NCBI GenBank assembly: GCA_025201765.1
Contig: MU623347.1
Coordinates: 124,001-188,000 of the forward strand
Length of the DNA: 64,000 nt
Direction: 5' to 3'
From: Daldinia sp. FL1419
Lineage: Eukaryota; Ascomycota; Sordariomycetes; Xylariales; Hypoxylaceae
Shown here: positions 1-10,261 of the stretch, in pieces
How the letters are laid out: every line of letters starts with the position of its first letter
Position numbering within the stretch: position 1 is the first letter of the stretch
Translations under genes and position numbers: made by a program
Notes under the pieces: model-generated
Told to the model about the DNA's origin: nothing
What the model saw: only the letters and a program-made list of their open reading frames with translations
Database searches by the model: none

Positions 1-1169
1 AAAGTAAGGATGTTCCAGCGCATCAATAGCGTTGATGCGATTTCGCCAGTCAAGCGTTAGAAGCTCTTTTAATAAAGATATGGCGCTCGAACCGTGTTCA
101 CGGAATCGTTGCGACAATGACCCAGGCCGTGGTCGTGGGTTGAGAGCCTCCGCACCAGGTAGCTGCCTCCATCCTGGCATGGTTTGATCCGTCGGAGTCC
201 CAACCAGGTCAAAAATGATTTCAAGTTGGTGCCCGTCGCTCTCGCCGGCTAGAATAGGCTTGCCAACTAACATCTCGCCAAAAACGCATCTAAGATGAGG
301 TTAGTAAATCGCGTAATAACGAGACATCTGTGATTCGTACCCAACACCCCACATGTCAATAGCAGTGGTGTATTTCTTCAAGTGTAGTAAGAGTTCGGGA
401 GGTCGATACCATCGAGTAACTACAAGACTAGTATACTCTCTCCTTCCCTCTCCTCCTCCTCTTCCACGTTCCGGAACAGGTCCCTCGTAATGTCTCGCGA
501 GACCAAAGTCAGCAATCTGAAGTATGCCTTTGTTGCTGATAAGCAGGTTGGCGGCCTTCATGTCTCGGTGAAGAATCTTGCTGTCGTGTAGGTAACGTAG
601 ACCCTCGAGGAGCTGGAGGAGATAGCATTTAATCTGTGGTACGGTGAATTGGACAGAGGGATTGTCGAGTAGGCCAGATAAATCGTGATCCATGTATGGC
701 GTTACCATATACATGATCGGTCGTTTTCTTTTGTCGGCTTCAAAGAGGTGAGTCCAAGAGAAAGCATTACGTAGGGTGGGATTAACCTACTCATCTTGCT
801 GTGATGCTCAACGGCCATATCTTCTAGGCGCAAGACATTTCTATGCGACAACAGCTTAAGAAGCCTGATCTCTCGGAGCGCCGTGATGGGGAACCCATCC
901 TTCTCGTTATGCATGATAATCTTCTTTAAAGCAACTAAAGCTCCATTCTTTCGTGCCCTTGCCTTGTGAACTTCACTTAAGGGGAGTCAGCATTATCACC
1001 GCTTCGCGATAAGGTCAACGAAAACCTACCCAAAAGTACCCTCTCCTAATTTGCCTAGGAGTTCGTAGTCGCTAATTCGCGAGCAGCCGACAAAGCTATC
1101 CTTAGGTCGTTGATGCTGGATCGCAAAGGTTCGAGGCGAAAGCGCCTCGTTCCCATTATTATGCGCCAT
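1..1169 (-). CDS. bur1: BUR1/SGV1-type cyclin-dependent kinase (3' end outside window)
   Basis: A CDK9-like kinase that phosphorylates the RNA polymerase II CTD and Spt5 during elongation, acting in the nucleus with a Bur2-type cyclin (family knowledge). Exons 1030-1169, 791-975, 341-737 and 1-289 join in one frame to give 337 residues before the window edge; introns are 51-54 bp. Visible motifs are the glycine loop GEGTFGEV, the catalytic loop HRDMKAANLL, DFGLA, and TSLVVTRWYRPPELLL after a BUR1-style activation-segment insert rich in Gly, Arg and Glu. The N-terminus GCSRISDYELLGKLGEG is typical of fungal BUR1 and supports the ATG at 1167-1169. The C-terminal tail is outside the window. Assignment to BUR1 rather than another CDK is firm because of the insert and the N-terminal block. 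Confidence 0.93.
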
Positions 1170-2435
1170 GTTCGAGCTCGAAGCCTTGGGTGTCAGGATC
1201 GTAGGTTTCGCAAGTCGGGTTGGTGATAGTATAGATTAAAAATAATAAACCGTTGATGAAAAGAATCCGTCAGAATTGACGAGGTCGGGAATTTGCTTGC
1301 CAGGCTAGCATCGCAAACCAGTGACCGAATAGGTCGCAAAGAATAGGGAATGTTTATGAAAAGTTTGGCTTCATCGTAGTTATAAAGATGATGTGTGTTG
1401 CCAACATTTGGTCAAGTTGAATGGTCGAATGTCACTTGAAGCTAAGCTCGTTTGTTCGCGTCCGTGTACTGAAAGACTTACGCCGCAAGACGCCCCAAGT
1501 CGGGTCCACTTTAAAAGGTACCTAACGTAATGTACCTGCAGTTCTACCAGGTGGGAACCTTGTATGACGAGTGCAGGACCCGGGCCCACTACCAAAATCT
1601 ACGGTTAATGAACTAATTACGGATAAGATAATATTTAACCAGACCCCAGTGGATCTTGAAGTACATCCTATGTAGTAGCCGCGGGGAATCTTCGGTTCCA
1701 AAGGCTTACCTTAACGTCCAAGCTCTTCGAATATTACCTACCTTACCCATCTATCATCATGCAGCTAATTGGAAGTTGTCCGTCTATTCCCTATTAACGT
1801 CACGATACCGATACCAATTCGAGTCGGACTTGTCGGTTCCTTTTTGCCATTACAATCTCACAACCATCACTTTATAAAAGGCGTACGTCACATCGAAGGC
1901 ATAATGCATTACTTCGATTAACAACCCTATTAACAATTGCTAGAGTCGAGAAACCATGGCTGGCCCCGGTCCGATCAGGCCTCATGTCCCCGGCATCTAC
2001 AGATATACTGCTACCGCTCTCGGCGCTAGCATGTGGTTCTTCGTAAGAACCCCTTTTCCCATTCGCACAGAGAGTAAAGTATGCGCTGACTTTTCTAATA
2101 GTTAATGTGGCGTGCAAGGAAAGACGGTAATTAATCCTAGGTCCGAACGATAAAGAGTTATCACTTACTTACGCGAACGCAGGCCCCGTCCTCCTAGGCT
2201 GGAAACACCCATGGGACCACTAGATTAGCAATTCAGCGGAGACGATATAGGGCTACGCAGAGGAGATATACCACAAGTCGAGAAGGGATAAGGACGCAGA
2301 TACTGCAGATACGCAATAGTCGCCAGTCATCACGAGGCCCGAGTCAATAGAAGAGAATATTCAAACAACCAGTCTATACAGAATACAGTATACAGTATAC
2401 CGCCTACTGCCTACTGCAATGTTGCTATCGCGCGA
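1170..2435. other. intergenic gap, no gene seen
   Basis: About 1.3 kb between the BUR1 start and the 3' end of the methyltransferase. Open frames here are at most 81 codons and none resembles a known protein. Short direct repeats (acagtat three times, cctactg twice) lie at about 2385-2416. Confidence 0.6.
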
Positions 2436-3773
2436 TTATTTCGGCTTCTCGAACAGATAATGGGCTACGCCCCAGGTATCTCCACCTTCATAAGCGAATA
2501 ATTCCGAACAAGCCATGTAAAAGATCTGCCACCTATTATACCACGTGTTCGCGTTTTCCTCTCCATAGGTCTCTTCCAAGTGTGGCCATATCTGTTTCCT
2601 GTTGGCTATCATGTTGGAAAGCCAATGCTTCGCTCGAGTTAGTACGTTATCCAAGGTAAAATATAGGGGGTTGAGTCACCTCGCAAGTTTTGGAGTAATG
2701 GTTTCCATTCACCCACCACTGCTTCTCAACGTGAAGGTCTTTCTGGAAATATAGCAGAAGATCTGCCGACGGCACTATTAAAAATACAGTCGGGTTAGCA
2801 AGATCCTCCCCCGGAACAACTTGAGGGCTAAAGTAAAGTCCCAAATACGTACTAGTACCACCAGTGAAGAAATATGTAGTCATCCAACCTTCCTCGTAAT
2901 CGTACGGGGTACTCTTATGCGCAAAGATATGCACAAACAACTTGCCTCCAGGTTTCAAAGCCCTCGAAACCTTGGCCATGAGTTGCTCGTAGTTCTTCAT
3001 ATGCTCGAAAAGCTTTAGCAATATTAGTAGCCACCCTTTATAAAGTCATAATGCGATGAGAATGAGGTTAGGTACCTCTATCGAGACCACCCGGTCAAAA
3101 CTCTGCTTCTTAAACTCGTAGTCGACCACATCCCCCGTGATAACCGTCAGATTCGCCAGGCCCTTTTCCTTGGCCTTGGCGTCGATATACTCTTTCTGCG
3201 TCCGCGAGTTCGAGAACGCGGTGATTTTGGACTTGGGAAACATCTCTGCAAAGTACAGTGCTCCGGAGCCCCAGCCGCATCTATTATACAGTTTCCGTCA
3301 GCATCGGTATATCCTGACGATAAGATTAACTAGGGACTCTCTTACCCCAAGTCCAGGATACTCATGCCGTCCCGGAGCTCCGCCCTGTCGGTATATAGCT
3401 CCAACATAGCCATCTCAGCCTGCGCGAGGGTCTCGCCACCCTTAGGGTACAAGCTACAGGAGTACTTCATACGAGGACCAAGCATGCCGGCTAAGACTCG
3501 CGTGCCGACTTCGTAATGCTGCGTATTGGCAGTGGCGGTCTCAATGGCAATGGGCCGCGTGCGCAGCAGCTCGATGTACTTCATCTTGCGCTCGTAGTCG
3601 GCTGCCAACGTGGACGACTTGATCTCCTCTAGCCGCTGTGCCAATTGCCGCCGGATACCGACCCGGATCAGGGGGTGCGGCAGATAACCGCGGTCCAGAA
3701 GCCAGTCTACATTGCTTGTTTAAATTATACCGATTCTATCTGTAAGGGAATGGGACTAGTTACCGATATTCAT
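2436..3773 (-). CDS. SAM-dependent methyltransferase of the coclaurine N-methyltransferase / cyclopropane-fatty-acid synthase family
   Basis: Six exons: 3764-3773, 3346-3706, 3076-3280, 2853-3012, 2680-2774 and 2436-2627 give 340 aa. The SAM-binding motif I is ILDLGCGWGSGALYFAEMFP, split by an intron after ILDLG. It is followed by the acidic motif ITGDVVDYEF, then RVVSIELFEHMKNY and ALKPGGKLFVHIF. This order is characteristic of the CFA-synthase superfamily, and the closest characterised group is (S)-coclaurine N-methyltransferase. The fungal substrate is unknown. The first coding exon is only 10 nt (M-N-I plus one base). The acceptor TGTAG at 3707 restores MNIDWLLDRGYLPHPLIR, whereas the acceptor 11 bases upstream gives a stop. 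The 78-bp fourth intron is open in frame, so a retained form would add residues rather than stop. Confidence 0.85.
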
Positions 3774-4442
3774 AGTTAGTATATACTTTTAAGCTTCTCC
3801 TAGCTAGTTATATAAAGTGGTATAGATGTATGTGATGAAGATAATATAAGTAGCAGTTGATGTTGCTCGCTTTCAAGATGCAGGACGGGATAGATTTGTC
3901 TCATCCACCCTTTGCATGAGCGCATCTTGCCACCCCCCCCCCCCTTTTCAATGCTGTGAAACAGAATGACATGTATCTCAAAAGTGGGTCCAAGTTAGAG
4001 AAGTCTATTGATCATCACTTTTTTTTTCTTTTTTTTTTTAAAAAAAAAGGAAAAAAGAAAAAAGAAAAAAAAAGCAACGAGACACATCTGAAAATCAAGC
4101 TCGTTTCGGCATACGATTAACCAAGAAACCCGAAGCGACCGGCCCCGTAACAAAGCACAATGTGTTTGTTAGGATATTACCCCCGCTTGAAGTTAGAAAC
4201 CCCATTCTATTGTATGATATCTCGATCGGTACGAATTATTCGGGATGCGATATAATTCAAGGCAGCAACAGCAACATCCAGAGACCCCAACCCACCGAGT
4301 TGGAAGTAGTTCATCACCAATAGCTTCACTAAATACGACGAGGATAGGTACCTAGTGACACCGAAAAGCCAACGAAGATACCAATTATATGTATTATTTT
4401 CCCGCCTAGTTATATTCGGCGCCTTGTATGATAATTACTCTT
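3774..4442. other. intergenic gap with homopolymer tracts
   Basis: This is the 5' side of the methyltransferase and the 3' side of the USP39 gene. It holds a run of 12 C at 3933-3944 and a T-tract/A-tract foldback at about 4019-4078. No gene is seen. Confidence 0.6.
4019..4078. repeat. T-tract followed by A-tract, self-complementary
   Basis: Two T runs joined by a C are followed immediately by A runs interrupted by G, so the halves are nearly complementary and could fold back. A similar T-then-A junction occurs at about 40316-40360. It could be simple low-complexity DNA. Confidence 0.6.
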
Positions 4443-6065
4443 TTATGCTTTCCGTTTACCTTTCGGATCTCGCCGCCTTTCCCATATCTGTAGATACGAC
4501 TCTCCTAGATACAGCAGTTCTTTCTGTGTCTTCTCAACGAAGAGATCTTGGCACACAACCCATTCATCTCTTCCCTTATCCTTAAGCTGGACTTTCCAAG
4601 TCTTCCGTTCTTCTCCCGAGTCGGCAACGTCTTCCTTCGCCCTAACGGCTTCGTGCGTGACGTTCGCAACCAAATCGTACCAGATTGGCTCCCCTGGTGG
4701 ATGGTCCGCTGGGCTAGGCTCCACGTACGGTGATACATCCAGACCAACGCGTGCATCGAACGTGACGATTGTTGGATTTCGCTCCGATACGAATTTATTC
4801 GTAGAGAAGCGTTTAATGTGGAAGGAAAGGTACGGTGGCAACGGGTGCATGAGTCGATACCGTTTCCTCTGCGCCAAGTGCTCTTGCGCTTTCACGCCAT
4901 CGTATTTGGTCAATATGGTGGTTAAGGGAACTTGAGGAATGATGTTGCGCTCTAACTCGTCCTGGAATAGAGGCGCAGGGGGGAGATCGAGCGTTAAGAG
5001 CAAGAATCGATTGATATCTGTCCTGACTTCTGCTGCCTCCTCAAACCGCAAACGATCACCAGCATCTGCCTTGGCTGTGATAGCTTGCGACTCTACTTTG
5101 AGCTTTCCTTGGAATATTCGTTGTATGATACTGCTTCCCGGCTTTGTCTTGCTCCCGCCTAGTCCTAAGTGCAAATTATTAAGGAACCACGACAAGAATT
5201 CAACCGGATCGGACTGATTCGTCAAGGTAAACTTTTTATTGGATCTCAAGGATATCTCTTGTAGTAATTCGTGAGGTGACACGTGGTTTTTGAAGGCCCG
5301 TGGGTTCCAAATCTTCCGGAACAGGATACCACAGCGCTTTACGAGCTCGGCACGCGACGATAAATCCTCTAATAAGAAAAAATTGCGCAGGGGAGAGACG
5401 TGGGATAGCGCCTGTACTACGACATTAAGATAGTCGTTCTCCTTGATGTTGTTCATACCCACAAAACCAGGCGTATATTCTTTTCCATCTAGTGTCCACG
5501 CCGTCCGCGCCTTGCGATCTAGCTCCATCACTTCTTGCTTTGTGTACCTCGGATCGGATACGTATTTGATATCGTCCAGGGATTTGCTCTTCACCTCGTA
5601 GCCTTCTGGTAACACGTAAACTTTCTGGGTCTCCATGTTGATAAATACGTGATGTCCAACTTCGAGAGAGTGGAAATACGCATGCGACTTGGGACCTCGG
5701 CCCTGAAAATACTTTCCGCAGACCAGACATGCGTAGACATTTATATTAGACAAGCTGATAGAACATAGCTTCTCGAAATCGAAGTCGAGTACGTTGCGAT
5801 CGATTGTATCTAGATAAAGATCGTCATATCCTGCCGTAGGAGCAGACTGTCGTATTGGCACCTTTGAAGGTTCCTCTTCGAAATCATCATCGACATCTCG
5901 TGTGAGAGTGGGGACACCGTCAAGTCTCTCGTTCGAAGCTGAGGCGCCATTGCCATTCGGTTCTGGACCATCGTCAAATCGCGACCTTTTCGACGCAGGC
6001 GAGCCGGCGTCAAGCTCCTCTAAAGCTTCAGAAGCCTGCCTTTTAGGCATGTCGCATAGAATCAA
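4443..6065 (-). CDS. USP39/Sad1 homologue, U4/U6.U5 tri-snRNP assembly factor (inactive ubiquitin protease fold)
   Basis: Single-exon gene, 540 aa from the ATG at 6065; a second in-frame ATG at 6050 would give 535 aa and may be the real start (MPKRQASEAL). An acidic, disordered N-terminus precedes a UBP-type zinc finger (residues about 100-170; C101, CLVCGKYFQGRG, then SHAYFHS and VGHHVF) and a USP fold. The catalytic cysteine box reads NNIKENDYLN at about 205-214, so the position of the active-site Cys (usually NTCY) is Asp. The His box is GESYLQIWERR without the usual GHY. This degenerate pattern is the hallmark of USP39/Sad1, which acts in pre-mRNA splicing and not in deubiquitination. Length and motifs match the family. 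Confidence 0.95.
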   Translation of the reverse strand: MILCDMPKRQASEALEELDAGSPASKRSRFDDGPEPNGNGASASNERLDGVPTLTRDVDDDFEEEPSKVPIRQSAPTAGYDDLYLDTIDRNVLDFDFEKLCSISLSNINVYACLVCGKYFQGRGPKSHAYFHSLEVGHHVFINMETQKVYVLPEGYEVKSKSLDDIKYVSDPRYTKQEVMELDRKARTAWTLDGKEYTPGFVGMNNIKENDYLNVVVQALSHVSPLRNFFLLEDLSSRAELVKRCGILFRKIWNPRAFKNHVSPHELLQEISLRSNKKFTLTNQSDPVEFLSWFLNNLHLGLGGSKTKPGSSIIQRIFQGKLKVESQAITAKADAGDRLRFEEAAEVRTDINRFLLLTLDLPPAPLFQDELERNIIPQVPLTTILTKYDGVKAQEHLAQRKRYRLMHPLPPYLSFHIKRFSTNKFVSERNPTIVTFDARVGLDVSPYVEPSPADHPPGEPIWYDLVANVTHEAVRAKEDVADSGEERKTWKVQLKDKGRDEWVVCQDLFVEKTQKELLYLGESYLQIWERRRDPKGKRKA

Positions 6066-6545
6066 ATGTATATTCGGAGAGTTGCGGCGTCTAGCACAAG
6101 AGCAAGAGAGGCTGGCAGAGAATTATGGCGGTATCAATGTCCGGTGGAATGCAAAGTTGAAAGATCGAAAGGCATGCAAGTCGCGATTTCGAAGCTATCA
6201 AAGCTTCTTTTTAATTGACGGGAACATTTAAGGCTGGGCCAGTACGTACCCGGTACCTTAGTATCGCACTTATCTTAGTGTCTTAGTGTCCCTCTAAAAT
6301 AAACGTACAATACCCTTGCAAAGAAATCAGCCAATCATAATCCGTATTCATTGGGAGGGTGAGCATTCACTCAACACCAAAACGGGTATCAACATGTGGT
6401 TCTACTCATGTTATTTCAAAACTAATATTATTTTAGGAAAGGTTGATAACATGCTATTAATAAATCTTTTTAAATTCGAATTATTCTCTATAACTATAGG
6501 GTATCAATTCTATCATAATTCATATCTGTTCATAAGTGCACTGCA
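6066..6545. other. intergenic gap, AT-rich
   Basis: About 480 bp between the USP39 start and the ESS2 stop codon. The half nearest ESS2 (about 6300-6545) is strongly AT-rich. No gene or structured element was recognised. Confidence 0.6.
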
Positions 6546-7877
6546 CTATTTTAGCACCTGCTTCAGCTTGGAGCTTTTTCCTCTCATCGGCGTGCTTTGG
6601 CCGAAAGGTGTTCGAGGTGTAGCACCGCCGCCTCCCCCAATCTGGCTCCATAGCCGTTGCGCCGCCGGCGTTAATCCACCCGTAACACGGGGGCTGCTTG
6701 GAAATTTCGGCACGGGTGTCTTCTCAACCTTCCCGGTGAACCCTATCTTGGACGATGTTCTTTTAGATTGTGAGATTCGGTCAACCATGCGGTGGTGAAG
6801 CGCTTCTCTTTTGCTCTGTTCTTTTATGATAAACGGATTCGGCGTCGAATCGCCCGGGCCAAGATCAATCTTTGGGGCTACTGGAGCTTCGTATTCCGTC
6901 TCCTCATCATCCACAAATGCATACCCATTCACCCTAGGGGTTTCGCTTCCCGCAGTAGTCGAGTCTAGCTCGCTCATTCCCCGTCTTCCCGCAATAGCGT
7001 CTCGCACCGCCGAGAGCGACGGAGACGACGGGACAGATTCGTCGTCATTAACCTTCAGCCCTGGCAATCTAGTATTCTCATAGTTGACACCCTTCGGAGC
7101 GGCTCGAGATTCATTTTCTGCTCTTTGCACCCTAGTCTCCATAGAATCCTCTATGCTCTCGGGGACGAACATCAACGAATTATTTGGCAACGACTTCCAC
7201 GTATCTGGTTGCGCGGGTTTCTCTTCCCGGCCCTTGATGGCTAAACGATCCTTCCTAAACCCATCATCTATCAGACTCCGTGATTCCATCAATTTTGCTT
7301 CAATTTGCTTTTGTTTCAGCTGCATCTTGGAAGGTAATTTGTTTCCAGTCCATAGCCACGCATATTTCTCGGCCCTCTTTGAGTTTTGCTTATCCAAGAG
7401 TTTATAAAAGCTCTCGTTGTCCTCGCTCGTATATTTAGCCTGGAATGCTCCCAGACTCATATTCGTATCGATATCATCCTTCTCCTTTGATTCGGACGTA
7501 GTAGATTCAGAAACCACCGATACCGGTGTATCACCAACGAACCCTCTAGGAGTCTGCGCGCCCGGGGCTAATGATGTTCCTCTCCTCGCATTCCGACGTC
7601 CCGGGGTCATTACTTGCTGGAGCCGTCGGCTTGCGCTTGAAATCCATGCTGCATCTTTCGACTCTATCGCATCCAAATATTCCTGTTGCGTCTCGCTCTC
7701 TAAGAGGCCCGGGAAGAAATCTCGGGCGATAATTTGAGATAGCGCATCCGTGTAGCTATCTTCATCGAGGACTCTCTTCGGTCTTTTAATTCGCTTTGGG
7801 GGTGGCGGAGGTGGCATCAATTCCAGGTCATTTCTTTTTCGGACCAGTGCAGAAGAATGGCTTGCGCTACTATCCAT
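6546..7877 (-). CDS. ESS2/DGCR14 family nuclear splicing-associated protein
   Basis: Single exon; 443 aa from the ATG at 7877 (MDSSASHSSALV). An upstream in-frame ATG at 7991 would add 38 residues of unlike composition, so the shorter start is preferred. ESS2 (Es2, Bis1 in fission yeast) is a nuclear protein associated with the spliceosomal C complex. Support comes from KRVLDEDSYTDALSQIIARD followed by FFPGLLESETQQEYLDAI near residues 30-70, the central SLGAFQAKYTSEDNESF block, KYAWLW, WKSLPNNSLMF followed by PESIEDS, and a C-terminus ending STPMRGKSSKLKQVLK. The rest is charged and probably disordered. It sits tail-to-head behind USP39, another splicing factor, but with its own 480-bp spacer. 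Confidence 0.92.
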   Translation of the reverse strand: MDSSASHSSALVRKRNDLELMPPPPPPKRIKRPKRVLDEDSYTDALSQIIARDFFPGLLESETQQEYLDAIESKDAAWISSASRRLQQVMTPGRRNARRGTSLAPGAQTPRGFVGDTPVSVVSESTTSESKEKDDIDTNMSLGAFQAKYTSEDNESFYKLLDKQNSKRAEKYAWLWTGNKLPSKMQLKQKQIEAKLMESRSLIDDGFRKDRLAIKGREEKPAQPDTWKSLPNNSLMFVPESIEDSMETRVQRAENESRAAPKGVNYENTRLPGLKVNDDESVPSSPSLSAVRDAIAGRRGMSELDSTTAGSETPRVNGYAFVDDEETEYEAPVAPKIDLGPGDSTPNPFIIKEQSKREALHHRMVDRISQSKRTSSKIGFTGKVEKTPVPKFPSSPRVTGGLTPAAQRLWSQIGGGGGATPRTPFGQSTPMRGKSSKLKQVLK

Positions 7878-7991
7878 CGTTATCCGATCCTCGTCGCCCT
7901 GTGGGGTATGGCTTTTTCGTGACTGTGTAGTAAGAATGTTGAAATAAGAGGGATCTAGGTAATCAGCATGACAAGAAAGTGAACAAGGCAA

Positions 7992-10261
7992 CGTTACTGA
8001 ATCCTTTGGTATTCGCGATCAACTGAGTTTATCGATACGCACGTTGCCCCACAGGGTACCTCATCTGCTTATGCAGCGCGTTGCCTTACACCGCATACGC
8101 TAAGTGTGTGGGTACGTGCACCTACGTCACTTATAAATTAGGCCTCATACATGTATTTATAATTCCTTGAGATAATGTTGGGGCGATTATAGTTAAGGTT
8201 TGCGCAAGTAGTTTTAGAAATACGATTTTCCACTCATAGCTAAATTAGATCAGGCATCACCCCTATTTGACATGATCAGACAGGGTATTAATCATAAACC
8301 TTCAATCCAAGAACAGATGTCAGAGAGTCGAACAAATATGTTTTCGGTAGCTCAGGCTTACCCAAAATATATTCGTATAAATAACTTCTTCTTGTGTTGT
8401 TGTTTTCAGCGTGCCTCTATTCGATTCGATTTTCAGATGTCTTGGAAAGGAGTAGCCACGATAGATATCTATATAATTCAAAATATTTCTAATTACACTG
8501 ACGGTCTTGAATTTATTGGATACTTATGTAAATAAGTTACGTACTCGATATTTGCCATATTGAGTATTTACTTCCATTATGATTATAGTATGAACCCCGT
8601 AGATTCTTCTAGAGTCCATCACATAGAAGACTTAAAGTTACCTACGGCTTAGGCGACCTGGGTGATTATTTCGTTTACGCTGAGGTTCTATGAGGCTATA
8701 CTCAGCCAAAGGTAATTTATAACTCATTATGGGGAAAAGAGGTTATTCACATACCTCTTGATTCATCTCCTGGTAGCCTAGAGGATTAATAAAACAAACC
8801 CACAAGCTCACGCCCGCAACTGGCCATGTAGACATTCAGTGTCTTAAATGTTAGGGCAATAGGAATACTTAAAGCCGGCTCAGGCTGAAAACTTTATGTT
8901 AGAAGCCAATAAACCGCGCTCTAGATGCGTTTAGTCATTTACATGCTATGAGCGAAAGGGGAAATATTAGGAACCTGGAATCTAATATTCTGTCCTTATT
9001 CCATAAATATAAGGATTCAACTTTGCGTCAAAAAAAAGGGGGGGCATTTGATTAAGGGGCTCTGCTATCGAGACGGTAGAAGAAGGGGAAAACATACCCC
9101 TTAACAAATACCTAACGGACCAGGTTGTTGTAGGTGAAATGCTTCGTTTTTACGTGTCTAAAGTCTATGCGAAGAAAATATTAACGTAAAAAATCCCAAT
9201 GGAAAAATAAAGTCAAGAAGTTAGCTTTATTTTTCGATTTAGAAAACTTGTACCTTTTAAAATACATCACATTGCTTGTTAATAGTGCGTGGATTTTAAG
9301 CCTTATATGCTTCAATAGGATTTAGCATTGCGTCAAAAACCCATTGGCCTATAATCAAGGTCATCACGAAATCTAAGCACCGCAATATTGAAATAGTTAT
9401 CGTAATGAGGATTTACTAGTATGGTAAACGACGGTATTATTGGAGGTGATAACTAATTTAATATTGGCTTATATCTAGTTTATTTCTTGTATATAACCTC
9501 CCTCCCTCACGTACATCATCACCCATGATTATCCTTTGTGAGAGCTTGCCTCTTTATCCCACATATGAAAGGGCTACAAAATAAAGATAATGAATACCAT
9601 AGCTTTGTTCCCACAACTCTGAGGAATTCTCCCACAACTGTGTTTGCGATACACCTACGATGAAGTGATACCGTATGGTTGCTGGGTATTTGCAACTTGG
9701 TTGAAATATATCATAAACCAACTTATGGAAGCATTTATAGCTCCAAAAGATTCATTTTGGACATTGCATCACGTAACTTGAGAAGTTTATATAATTTTAT
9801 GCTCTTGTATAGAGAATTCGGGATAGACCAACGCTTCACAAGGCAAACTAGGGCCTCGAGCTAAACTAGGTTCTTAAGAGTCGCTTTTGAAGTCTAAGTT
9901 TACAGTCAAAATGTTCCAAAGGCTGCAATCACTCGCTCAAGTATGGATCAGATAAATATAAGGATCATCGCCTGTATTGATTTTATACGGCAAAAACGTG
10001 CTACCTATTTACAGAGAAGTTGCTAATGTTACATCGAAAAGTCTAAAATGCTAAAATGGGGTGGTCGAAAAGAAGAAGATTGTGAATGCACCAAGATGGA
10101 AGAAGTAGAAAAGTATGCAGCCCCTAGCCCCGAGGAAAATTTTGTATCCAGTCATAACAACCCGTCGTAAGATTCCCTATAGAGATACATTGAAAGGAAT
10201 CTGGACCGCCATCATAACAACGTGATATCGCTCAAGAAAGGATGCGATGGGAGAAAAGAAT
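7992..10261. other. 2.3 kb AT-rich gene-free gap
   Basis: Clearly AT-richer than the flanking genes, with only open frames of 60-90 codons that have no recognisable content (for example 8272-8535 and 9679-9864). It may be a decayed repeat, but no terminal repeats or transposase remnants could be seen by eye. Confidence 0.55.

Noticed and set aside
8272..8535. 87-codon ORF in the AT-rich gap
   Set aside because: Composition (Ile, Phe, Asn, Ser) follows the local base bias and there is no conserved feature.
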